A stretch of DNA of 64,000 bases from NCBI GenBank assembly GCA_016169945.1, contig JADLSH010000228.1, positions 186,001-250,000 on the forward strand, written 5' to 3'. The notes beneath the pieces are model-generated. The model worked only from the letters and a program-made list of their open reading frames with translations, was not told the origin of the DNA and made no database searches. Source of the stretch: Trachythela sp. YZ-2020 (Eukaryota > Cnidaria > Anthozoa > Malacalcyonacea > Clavulariidae). The position numbers and the translations under genes were made by a program. This document shows, in pieces, positions 12,690 to 24,200 of the stretch (positions within the stretch are counted from its first letter, which is position 1; every line of letters begins with the position of its first letter).

Positions 12690-12909
12690 TCGCAACTTGT
12701 TTCCATCTATCAAACTGACGTTACGTCATTTTTTCAACTTTGAAGTAAAGTTAAAAACTTTGTAACTGACCCTAACCCTAAAACCTACCCTAACCCCCAA
12801 CCCAAAACCTAACCCGAACCAAATTGATGAAGAAAAATCAAGAAAAACGAATATGAAAATCGGGAAAATTGCGTAACGTCAGTTTGATAGATGGAAACAA
12901 GTGAAAACC
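12690..12909. mobile_element. 220-bp MITE with 11-bp flanking direct repeat and CCCTAA-like core
   Basis: Inverted arms share CTTGTTTCCATCTATCAAAC and continue into TGACGTTACG. The direct repeat AAAACAATAGG flanks both sides (12679-12689 and 12910-12920), consistent with a 9 to 11 bp target duplication. Between the arms lies a degenerate run of CCCTAACCCTAA-type units (about 12770-12822). Confidence 0.7.
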
Positions 12910-13130
12910 AAAACAATAGGACGGAACAGTGGACGGGAAGGGACAGTGGTGAATTATTTTTTCTTTGCATGCGACATCCCTCATTGACAATGAGTATCCT
13001 ATTTCATCCATAACTATACTTGATTACTTGTTGTTGCCATGACAATGGTGTGTATCAAATTATCGGAAAATTGTAAATATCGAACACAACAGCAACAGAC
13101 AACTAGAAACAGGCGATAAAGTTTGACAAA

Positions 13131-16100
13131 ATGGCAACTAATTTTAGCGCGAATCAGGTATAATTTACTATAATAATTTTAACCATTATTAAACGGTTTT
13201 TATAGGAAAAATAATTATAGAGTGAGGCTAAAGATTAACTCGTTTTACTATTTTCAGTACGAAAATGCATTTGCCGGGAAACGACTTCAGAACTGGGAAG
13301 TTCCAGCAACTTTTAAAGAGGTTTGTCTATTTCATTCAACTAGAAATACATTTGTTAGAAGGTCTGCCTGCTAATTGGCTGCTCTTACATGGATCTAGCC
13401 GGATTGCTGTGAGTACAGGGCCACGGGGGTATAAAATATTCAAGATTTCAGGCCATCTCGCTCGATAGAAAGAACATATTTTCGAGCGAAAATATATAAA
13501 TATCAGTTAGACCATACCAGGAGCAGCTGTGAAAATGCAACTATATAGGTCCATTGACAGGAATTGAACCTGCTGGTCTATGACTCTGCCACTCTGGTGC
13601 CAAGATGGCGTACTGGCGCGCAATCATCTTTCCTGGCGTAGTGGCGTACGCTGTTTTTTACTTGGCGGTGCATAAATACCAATAAAATAATAAATACGTC
13701 AAACGATTCAAACGGCGTAACACGGTAACAGGTTTACGTCCCAAAATAATGTCACTAAACGGCGAATGACTTTAAACTTCTCAAAAATGGGCCTAAAACG
13801 TGTGGAATTTTTGCAGAACTGACTCGTACAGTACGTCATACGCCCTGGCGTGGGTGAGAGTCGGAAGAATGGGCCAGGGTGGGATGTTGGCGTAGCGTTG
13901 TGACTGCTTTGGCGTATCTTCGGCGTAGCATTTACACCGAATGCACCCTGGCTTGTATGTGAGTACTGCCTGATTTACACTGTGTCATGTGTGTGTTTAC
14001 CAACCTGGGTTGGCCCAGGCTTTATTTCCTAGGAAATTTGCATGGCCAATCCAGAAGGACACATTTCCTATGAAATTTGACCCCCTCTTTCAAAATTTGA
14101 CCCCCTTTCAAAATTTGATCCCCTTTTAAAACTGAACAAATTTTAGCATATTATACTTCGTAAAAACCCAGTCTCATATGTAGACTATATCTAAAGTAAC
14201 GTATTTCACAAAACCCAATAAGCATATATGAAATCTCAGTCTCTAAATTGCAAATTAAATATTTATTCAGCAACTTTAGGGACTGTTTATACAGAAGCTG
14301 GGCCAGCCCACCAACGTGGTTAGCGATACCTTGCCATGTAATTATGTTTTAATATATAGTAGTAAAATACTTTGTTTTATTTGGACTGGTCCGGGTTGCT
14401 GGGATGAAAGTTCAACAAGATGCTGCCACAAGCTATAATGTAATGTAAAAACAACAAAATTGTCCTGGCAAGGGGCATGAAGAACATGATGACAAATGAA
14501 GACAAATTCATCCCACTAACAGGGTCAGCCCCACTTCCATATAAGCAGCTCCTTAGGTGATTAGCAGTGAAATTCCAGACACATGGGCTCATGGTAACCT
14601 AAAATTTACGTAGAAGCAAGACAGTATATATTATCTAAGATTTTTCTCGGCATCTCGTTCGATGGAAATAATAGTTAATGGTGTTTGTGGATGGAATATT
14701 CAAAATGAAAATTTATATATACATTTTAGACCTAGCCATGAGGAGCAGTTGTGAAAAATGCAATCTTTAAGGCCCTCTGGCAGTGGCAATGCAATTCCGG
14801 TGCAGCGTCTAACCAACTGAGCTACAGAGTCCAGTTGCTGAGCATTATATAACTGCAAGTTCATGTTTATATATGGGAGGGATGCCAGTATATATGGTAT
14901 TTTTCTTGGCATCTCGTTCGATGGGAAGAATAGTTGTTGTTTGTGGATGGAATATTGAAACAAAAATTTATATACATATTAGACCTAGCCAGGAACATGA
15001 GTTGCAAAAAATTCAACCTTAGGCCCTCTGGCAAGAATCGAACCTGCGGCCCTGCGATTCCAGTGAAGCACTCTAACCAACTGAGCTACAGAGTCCAGTT
15101 GCTGAGCATTAACCGCAAGTTTGTGTATATATATGGGAGGGATGCCAGTATATGGGTAAATACTAAGATTTTTCTCGACATCTCATTCGATCCCACTCAC
15201 ATCCACAAACACCATCAACTATTATTCCCATCGAACGAGATGCTGAGAACTCTCAGTATTTACCCATATACCATATACTGGCAGTTAATGCTTGCGGTTA
15301 ATGCTCAGCAACTGGACTCTGTAGCTCAGTTGGTTAGAGCGCTGCACCGGAATGGCAGGGCCACAGCTTCGATTCCTGCCAGAGGGCCTAAGGTTGTATT
15401 TTTTGCAACTGCTCCTGGCTAGGTCTAAAATGACTTGTATATAAATTTTCATTCAAATATTCCATCCACAAACACCATCAACTATATATTATCAATTTTA
15501 ATTAGTTCTTGGTTTACTGGGCTGGCCCGCTAAGTACATTCATATGAGCTCAGGTGGGAGCCCGGCAAACCAGGCTGGCCCGGTTCCATTGTGAATCAAA
15601 TCTCAACATATAAAAACAATATACAAGGTAGGTCAGCCCGGTTAAGCAGGCCAGCCTGGCTTATATGAACAGCCCCTTAGATGTTATTAGACATTACTGA
15701 CATCACTGAACTATGCTGATCTTTTCTTAGCCTTCTTTTTTAACAGACTTGACAAAATGTCTGCTAAAATGTAGACACGTACACAGTGTATGTTTTCGAC
15801 TTTCCTTTCAAGTTTTACTGTCAGTGATTCTACCATGTTTCGATTTGCTTTTGACTCTACTATTTAGTAAGTACAGTCTACAAGGCCTCAACTTTCCCTT
15901 AACTCCTCAAGTGAAATGATTCCTATACTCTATAGAGATTCCTATAGAGATTATTAAGTCATAGAAACAATCAAACAAACTTACAGCTAATTATACCTTA
16001 CAGAAAAATTGGCAGTTAATACAGAACTCTATATTAAGTTACATACTCTTCAAAATGAGTGGTGCCCATTTCTATTTATTTTAACTTTTTGTTATTTCAG

Positions 16101-17105
16101 TACAGTAGTAACACACTCACTCAGGAGGCCAGGTCACTGGCACTATTTAAATGCGTTCTCCAGATTATATATAAGTCAGTGGAACTGTACATCACAGAAA
16201 TTCAACCTCGTACCCAGGGCTATATTATGGCACTGGGTACGAGATTGACAGAAATTCGGCTTGAATCAACCACGTACCCAGGGCTTCTGCGCTTGTACAA
16301 GGTTGGACTTGAATAAATCAAGTCCTGTCAGTGGTCCTGGTGACGTACAGTGGCACTGACCTATATATAAACTGGAGCCAGTAAGCGTCAGCAACTTGGT
16401 CTCCTGTGGCAGTAATTGCCTGATTGTATAAGCTAGCTGTTGCTGTCTCCAGCAGTGGCCGCACATTAATTATACTTGCTAGCTTAAATACTGTACAGTC
16501 TTGTATCGTTGGCAAAACTAAATAAATAATATTAATAATTGTCTATAATTGTCATATTATACCGTCTTGTAGAATATTATATTTTTACATGTAACAAATA
16601 CTAGGCCATCAATCAAATGCATCAATTCATAACTCATGCTATTTTTCGCTTCTACTAACAGAGTCCATCCCGTCTTGAAGGTTACACAAAACCTATCGCT
16701 GACAACAGAGGACATCTCATAGAGGGTGTGCAGCGTTCACAGAAATGTCCATGGGGTGGATTTGCTGGTACCTGGGATTCCCGCGATAACAAAACTAAAC
16801 CTAAACTACCAGATGCAAGTGGAAAATTAAAATATGATGGTGCTGCCGAGATTTTGACAATACATTCACCACCGCCTCAAAGTGCGAGCAAGCAAAATGC
16901 AGAGAAACCATTATCACCAATTCCGCAACCATTTGATGACAAAGACATTGGAATTTCAAAACACATCGATGATATAAAGAAAACTGAAGCACAAGAAGTC
17001 AACAAACTTCCTAGCCCTACGCCACCACCCAGAACAGCTGAACGCACACCAAGTCCCGCAGGAAGCAAAGCTGGGGCCAAAGACATTTCCATTCAACCAG
17101 AATAA
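13131..17105 (+). CDS. CFAP126: Flattop / cilia- and flagella-associated protein 126, three exons
   Basis: Flattop is a microtubule inner protein of motile ciliary axonemes and, in vertebrates, helps position basal bodies. Exons: 13131-13157, 13258-13320 and 16662-17105. Donors are CAG|GTATAA and GAG|GTTTGT, acceptors TTTTCAG and TAACAG, all junctions phase 0, giving 177 codons before TAA, the same length as the human protein. The start MATNFSANQ (exon 1), YENAFAGKRLQNW (exon 2), and in exon 3 EGYTKPIADNRGHL followed by a CPWGGFAGTW block match the conserved Flattop N-terminal half. The tail after about residue 85 is Pro, Ser and Lys rich and low in complexity, as is usual for the family. The first ATG follows GACAAA. 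Intron 1 is 100 bp; intron 2 is 3.3 kb and holds a PIF-like element, SINEs and a foldback repeat. AATAAA lies at 17301. The gene is convergent with SMG9. Nothing looks broken. Confidence 0.95.
13490..13612 (-). repeat. Diverged SINE fragment in CFAP126 intron 2
   Basis: Minus-strand match to the tRNA-derived SINE: CCAGGAGCAGCTGTGAAAAT and GGAATTGAACCTGC (B box complement) are recognisable, while the rest of the head is eroded. Confidence 0.6.
14279..15676. mobile_element. PIF/Harbinger-like nonautonomous element with nested SINEs
   Basis: Ends are GGGACTGTTTATACAGAAGC on the left and the complement of GGGGCTGTTCATATAAGCC on the right, flanked by TTA on both sides (14276-14278 and 15677-15679). 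A 3-bp TWA target duplication with GGG-starting ends is the PIF/Harbinger signature. It is about 1.4 kb, carries no transposase frame and has been invaded by SINE copies. It lies within CFAP126 intron 2. Confidence 0.6.
14640..15485. repeat. Inverted SINE cluster
   Basis: Two minus-strand heads (about 14771-14835 and 15018-15097) and one plus-strand head (about 15309-15385, with intact A and B boxes) of the same tRNA-derived SINE. The orientation switches near 15185-15235, as it does near 860. The 162-codon frame crossing this area is SINE read-through, not a gene. Confidence 0.75.
16158..16377. repeat. Foldback repeat in CFAP126 intron 2
   Basis: Arms of about 38 bp (CTCCAG, TATATATAAGTCAGTG, ACTGTAC, ATCAC at 16158-16195) recur in reverse complement at 16340-16377. 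Between them lies a shorter duplicated block CGTACCCAGGGCT. Confidence 0.55.
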
Positions 17106-17300
17106 CTATAACTTTAATTGAATATATTTTCTTGAAGACAATGTCTTCTCAGACAATTTTTTGATTATTCATAATACCTTAGGGTAATACAGTATTTGAT
17201 GTAAATAATTCGCTAACTTATATATGTATATTTAATGAAGTGAAATTATCATACAGTCGTGTGAACACTTATAGTATGGGCAGTATTTGGGAGTATATTA

Positions 17301-17306
17301 AATAAA
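17301..17306 (+). terminator. Polyadenylation signal of CFAP126
   Basis: AATAAA lies 196 bp after the CFAP126 stop. It is the first clear canonical signal downstream. Confidence 0.5.
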
Positions 17307-17309
17307 ATT

Positions 17310-18297
17310 ACTGTAAACAACAAGGATGACAAAAAAACGAGAAAGAGAGAGTGGCCTTTATCAATGCTTGAATTCTCTTCAATACATATCACGCTTCCTC
17401 CACCACATTATTGCAAGTAAGCGCAAACAATACCCAATGTTCGTTCATATATCATACTAGATTTGCGGCAAGTCTCTCCTTTGGCTTTGAGTTCTGTGTG
17501 GTTGCAAGCGCTAGCTTCTGTGGATTGTGAGGAAGGGTTGTCTAGGCTTCATTTTTAATGCACCTTACAGGATTATCATTTATTCACCTTGAGGAGTATC
17601 CACTTTATTCGACATCCATATTTGCTGCTAATACTTGTACACAAATATCCTGAGCAGTAAGGGAACTACGGGATATGCAATGAATCTGGATCGCTGACTG
17701 TATAGGTTAGATCGCCTTGACAACATTTCTTTGCTCTTCGCTATTCGCACCAGTCCTACATAATGAAGAGAAATACACCAATGAGAAGTTACATACTTCC
17801 CAAAACAAAAGGTATTAATGCAAAATGACTTTCTATTCTTAATGCCAGGTACTCAGGTATTAAATTCTTAAATAAATGTGGCTCATTTACGGCACTATCA
17901 AACTCAATAATGTTTAGGAAATGTCTAGGTAAGTCTGATTTCGTCTTAACATAATGAACATTTTCGTTGCATAGAATAACAACGGTCTGCTACCATTTAG
18001 ACTAAGCGAATTTGAAGGAAGAGCAGAGTACGTAAGCGGATCCCAACAAACCGCTGACCAGGTTAGGGTACAAAATATGAGCCACCTCATCCTTGTTCCG
18101 GAAGGAGGAAACATTAAAATATTTTGCTGACATCCCACGCAGCATCAACCGCGGAAAAGTAATTTACAAAATTCTAGACAGCGGACATCCCCAAACAACG
18201 GACAGCAAGCCACGATCCCACTTCAATGTACATGCAGATTCTACAGGACTATATTAATATCTATACTCACCCCAAACAAACTTTGATAGTCTGATGG
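17310..18297. other. Intergenic space between convergent CFAP126 and SMG9
   Basis: About 1 kb between the 3' ends of two convergent genes, which must include the SMG9 3' UTR. No canonical AATAAA on the minus strand lies close to the SMG9 stop. A plus-strand open segment at 17974-18255 switches frame near 18126 and is described as a finding. Confidence 0.5.
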
Positions 18298-21200
18298 TCA
18301 AGGTAGTAAGCGGTTATACTCAGACAACAACGCAGACTTTTTTGTCATTTCCCAAGAACGTGCTGCAAAGTGGAACCTTGTAAATAGAAATGTACATTTT
18401 CAGAATTTTGCTCTGTGATGTGGTAAGGATATTTATAAAATAACATGTATATAACGCGTGCTCTGATTGGTCGAAACCCGTGTTTGGATCAGGCCATCCA
18501 AACACGGAAGACTATCGTGTTGTTGTTATTTTATAAAACAATTACTTTATGGTTTCCGTGTTTGGATGGCCTGATCCAAACACTTGGGAATGTTGCTCGA
18601 CTTAAGAAAAGCTCGCAAAATCACTCGCCTTCGGCTCGAGATTTCGCGCGCTTTTCTTAACTCTCCCAACATTCCCGCGTGTTTGGATCAGGCCATCCAA
18701 ACACGGAAACCATAAAGTATAATTGTATAATGAAGAAAAGTGTTCAAACTAATTGTGACCGAAATATTTTAGTCTCGAGCAGTTTCTGTTGAATTTGCAG
18801 CTTAGGGATTCCAGTCCACCGCTTGCATCACCTCCTCTCTTCTCCGCAGAGATTATTTCGGATCTTGGAGATATGTTGGAGCAGAATCACAATGTATTGC
18901 GATCGACAGGCTGAATCAGACTGCTGAACGTGCGGGCGCGTAAAGGGGAGAGAAAAATAACCCGTCTGCCAGATTTCTGTCGTTTTCTTGCCGAAAGTGT
19001 CGTTTTCTACCTAAACATTGCAGTTTTCACAGAAATACTTCGTGGACATACATAGAAGATGTATATGTACTAGTGTATGTTGATGAGAATGAAATGTGAC
19101 ATGAAGCAATCATCCAATGCCATCATCTCGTCGAATAACTCAACCGTACTGCTGAAATATTAACAAGCAAAATTTCAAACGATTCATAGCTCATTACAGA
19201 CGCTATGAAGTTTGACGAGTTTCCTGCAGACCATCACATCTCGATTGTCTACAGTAGTTAGTCTGTATGTATTACTTAGTCTGTATGCTAAGAAATAGTT
19301 TTAACATAATATTTAACACACATACCAGTTCTTTTCTGTAAGCTGATGATGGGTAAGATGACGTCTTGTAATTGAAAATATCTGTAATATATTCCAAATT
19401 GTTACCAATATATTGACAACATACCAGATTGTGAATATATTGGAGTATTCAAGTGGTGTATTAGAGAACAGTCACCATCACTTGCAAGCATGTTGTCGTT
19501 ATGAACCATGCTTGGAATCTGAGGAATATCGTACTTGCTAGTCAAAGTCTTTACAAGCCTTAAGGTTTCTTTTGGTTTCCTCGCCACGTGTATTATTTCT
19601 GTAATTGCGTAGTAAATTTATTAAAATTCAATTAGAGAGCGTTCATAATTTACCTAGAGGGGGGGGGGGGGGCTATGGTGATTTTTAGTTTTTTGCTTTA
19701 CGATTTTTGGAAGCTCCCCTATATATTATTGATAACCATTTCTGCCCCCCCCCCTCATATGATATAGTGCTTCAAACAAGAGTGAGTTGTTGCGACCCCC
19801 CTTCTCAAACTTAACTGACCTTTAATTTATTATAAACAGTATTATAGTTTCTGAGTCCTTATATTGACCGAACTAACCCATTATAATTTTGACATGCATT
19901 AATATAATTGCATTGTTGAGCATTATTACCGCACTGAACTTTAAATGGATGTCATGCTATTGGTAATATCAACATATCTTAATTAATAATCTGCTTCAGT
20001 TATACAGTCAAAATGCTGTATGAGTGCTATGGTTTGCAATTATCTCATAGGTTTAAAAATTATGCCCTGGAACTATCCAAAGACTACAAGCAAAAATGAT
20101 ATACAACTATTCAGCATCTTTTCTATATTAAAGTGAAAAAATCTGTTCACTGTTATTACCCATATTCAGTTGCTAGTATGGATTTAAAGGCTGGTTTATC
20201 AACGCTTCTGAGACCAAATTAGTTCAAAGTTAGCATGATCAATTTTGTTTAAAGAATGTCAAATGAGCTGCTGTCTTTGCTCATAGTCAGTGATAGAATA
20301 AACACATTTCAAAGGTCTTCACTGATCCTCATCATTAAACAAAGTAAAGCGCAGTCACTATTTACAGTCTAAATGCGGATAGACAAGTATGATTCTAATT
20401 GGAAAGGATTCCTAAGGATCACATGCTATCGTGTGCTATTCTTATTAATATTAAATGCTTTTTCTTAATTAAATGGACGATTGAGTTATTAACTAATTCT
20501 GTCTAGATGACCCATACATACCAATCCACTTCCCCAAAAGTCATTTTACAGTTGCTGCATTCTGCCTAACATCGCACATCTAACATCTGGATGCTGTTCA
20601 GAAAGGGGCTTTTAGAGATCGAATGTCTCTTCGAATGCAAGCTATTGATATAATACATACCAAAACTTCAGCAAACCTTTTGGTGACCAGCCCCCCTAAG
20701 CACCCTGCCATATTTTCAGGTAATTTTTGATACAGTAGCTCCCCGTAAATTGCAATGTTGAAAAATGATGACCCCCCTCAGAATCACCATAGCCCCTCCC
20801 TCTAGGTAAATTATGAACGCTCTCTTATTTATTAAATCTAAAGCTCTCTATTGAAGCTGAATACTTAAATCCGCGAGTTTGTTAACATAGCCAATGAATA
20901 TAGCTATAAATCCATGGGATTTTACGTCAGTGGGTTCTATTCTCGCGTTTGACATTCGGCTTTCTGGTTTATTTTTCATGTTGGTAATATTATAGGTACG
21001 CCAGCGTTCGTATATTTAACATCAGCGAATTGTGAGGTTTTCGTGGTTGTATAAGAAGTCAACTGTGCAACTAATACCTTCTCCTGTTTGGCAAATATAA
21101 TGCTGTTATCATTGTCCATTACTGCATAAATGAGAACAAAATGGTCGTCCTACATTTTTTGTCAGATTTGATGCGTTTTAGTATTTGAGTTGGGAAAACA

Positions 21201-24200
21201 ACATTGACTGGGGAGGGAGGGATGAGGCGTGGGGTATTGTGCATAACAAACTGTATAGATCGACTTACGATCTAAAACTGCAGGTGTCCCAACAACTTTT
21301 GAAAGTGATTGTAGCACTGGACTTATAACAACTTTTATGAAAACGGCATAGGTTTTAGGAGGATACATATTATGTAAAATGGTATATAGCATAATGTGAC
21401 GACTCACTAATTATAATTTATTATGCATGCTTACAGCTTCATTGAACACGGGGCGACAATATATAAACCGCCCAAAAACTATATACCTCGCTTTTTCTAT
21501 TCAAACATTGGCGTGGATAACATAATCTATATATTGGGGATTTGTACGGGGAAATCGTCTAGTCCAAGCAAAGATGTAAGTTTATACATTCATGTGTGTT
21601 TATTTTTGCATTAAGTCTGCCTGTTTCTCTCGTCTATAATCTATATGAATATACTATAGCAGTTTTGTAATCGCTGTTTTAGTTTTCACCGACTGGCCGG
21701 TTTACCAATAAACTACGAAAATATATTGCTATAGTATACTTTAATTGGTATTCTCGTCTGGTTGGCAGTTCATTCTCTGTCAGCAGGGACACGATACCAG
21801 AGGTGGAAAAAGTATCGGATCCTGGGAACCTAGTTCCCAGAAATATTTTTGCATCTGAACTTTTGCAGAAAATTTTTCAGAAATTTCTTAAAGTTAACAA
21901 TTAACTGATGAGTAATAACAAAACTAGAGTATGCTCTAGTCTAGACTAGCAATTGTAATGCATTTTCTATTCACTATATCAAAATGAACACCACTGAATA
22001 TCAAGAAACAACACTCCAATCAGTCCAATGTCAAAATCAATCAATGATCATTGAACCTTATTAATTATAAATTTTGAGTCTGAAACCCAGGTTCCCAGAA
22101 AGAAAAAACATTTTCCACCTCTGCACGACACCATAATCATGTAATGAAGATGGCATAAGATAATGCCGAAAAAAACCTTCAATTAAAATCATGAAACTTG
22201 TTATAAATGAGAACATGCAAACATTACCTGACTTCTCAGTTGCTGAACTAGAACGTCTAAGTTCGGATGTCCGTGATATTTTGAACCAGAAAGATGGATT
22301 CCGTTCCCTGCGAAAATTGACCAAAAAGTGCAATAAATAATGTGAAGAATATTCTTCATGGAAGTTTAAATTTCTACATATCAGTAATTATTTGCTTTTA
22401 ACTCTTCGAAATATTTACCATTAATTACTTTGGACTTTTCATCATATATATAAGAGCAAAGCTCGTGCATTGATGCGAATTTAAAAAATCAAACCCTACA
22501 AAACGTTCTGGTAAATCTGACGGTCTGTGGGGTTGCGAATTTAGGTTGCCAACTGCTTCAAATATTAGTCCTCAAACCCTTTTTGGCGAACATTTTATAT
22601 TATAAATGGTTGGAAAATACCTTGTTACAGCTTAATTACTTGGTTCTAGAGACATTAAGAAAATAGTGGGGGGAGGGTGCGGCTACCACCCACCCCCCTT
22701 TTAACGACGTGTAACCAAAACTTACCAGTTTTTCCCAGAAGACTGTCAGCCATTGGCAACAAAAATAGATTGACATCGGAATATTGTTCCACATGATTGG
22801 AAAACGGAAACGTTCCTTCCGAAAGCAAGGAAGCCGATGCTACACGTAAAATCAAGCAAAACAGTGCATGTTATTTAAATATCACAACACATACAGACAG
22901 AGTGAAAACTCGCGTAAAAGAACCAGTGGATTATAAGAACTACCAGACTGAAATTTAGGCGATTAAGTCCCTAAAATACAAGAATAACCTCAGGCTGACA
23001 AACAGGTTTGTTCTTAAAAACCTTAGCTGAAGCGCAGGAAAGAAAGTTCTAAGGGAAATTATACAAGATACTAATTTACCTAATTTTTAATACGATACCT
23101 AATTTAATGCTAGACAATGTATAAATATCCAAAAACATGCTCTCTTATTTAGTACTTAACGAGGATATAGTACGTTTTTATATAGTTCAGGCTTTGAAAT
23201 AACAATTATCAGTGCCAACACTGTTAAATTGATAAAAATACAATGTATAGAACACTAAACCAGTAACAATTGAATGTTTTTGCAGTAGAAATTTGAACCA
23301 GTTATGAACCGATCGTACATGAATGTACTTGTTACAGAAGAACCACAATATATTCAACGCCTGTCGCAGAAATAGTGGTTCTTTTATGCGGGGTTTTACT
23401 GTTTTAATGTAGTATAATGAGATAGTTGACAACCATTTAGCAAGATCTTGTTTTTCAGCCACATCACTATCATTTCAGCACTATAAATATTGACTCTGTT
23501 TATTGACTAACGACTTACTTTTTGTTCTAAGTCTGGAATTTTGAAAAATTACATCTGTGGCAAGAAGCATATTCTGAACATGGTGTGCCTCAAAATCCTC
23601 TCTAGAGCACTTGTTGTAGACAAAAACTAAAAGAAGGAAAATTATTTCGGAAAATAAACTTCGGTATACGTCTTCGTTTATAGAGATCGTAAATTTACAA
23701 CTCTGTTAAGAAAATTGAGACAGTATACAACTTTATAAATGTAAATTTTTTGTTTTCCGTACAAATTCGCCTAATAAAATTAACATTCACTTACCTATAT
23801 TTGGGTAGTATTCGTCGAATTCCTCAGGTAAAAGATTACTGTAAGATTATAAATGGAAAACAATTTATCCGTATTAATACCGTTGAAGTTCGAACGAATG
23901 GGGCCCGTCTCGGGATTCTACGGCATACGGAGTGTTTAAAGAAAAGCCCTTTTTGCAAGCATCAGATCATCTCGATGAACACAAATATTCAAACGTACCT
24001 AGAACTTTCGTGTGCAGCAGTATGGGCACCCGACGTAGGCTTCAACATCTCCGCTGTTTTCAGAAATCTTCCATGTTCGTTACAGAAAATATGAAAGTAA
24101 ATATATGTTATGACAGACTATCACCATAAAATGAGAGCCCAAATGTCTCAAGGACTAAAATTTGCAGCGTCGAGTGTCTGGCACTTGAAAGCAAATGTAG

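Noticed and set aside
12768..12822. True interstitial telomere
   Set aside because: Repeat is degenerate and enclosed by MITE inverted arms with flanking duplication, so it is part of the element.
14934..15422. 162-codon plus-strand open frame
   Set aside because: Runs through two SINE copies in opposite orientation; translates repeat DNA.
19326..19381. Exon reading IFNYKTSSYPSSAYRKEL for a separate minus-strand gene
   Set aside because: The same exon in another frame reads HHQLTEKNW in phase with SMG9 exons 14 and 16, which fits the family exactly.
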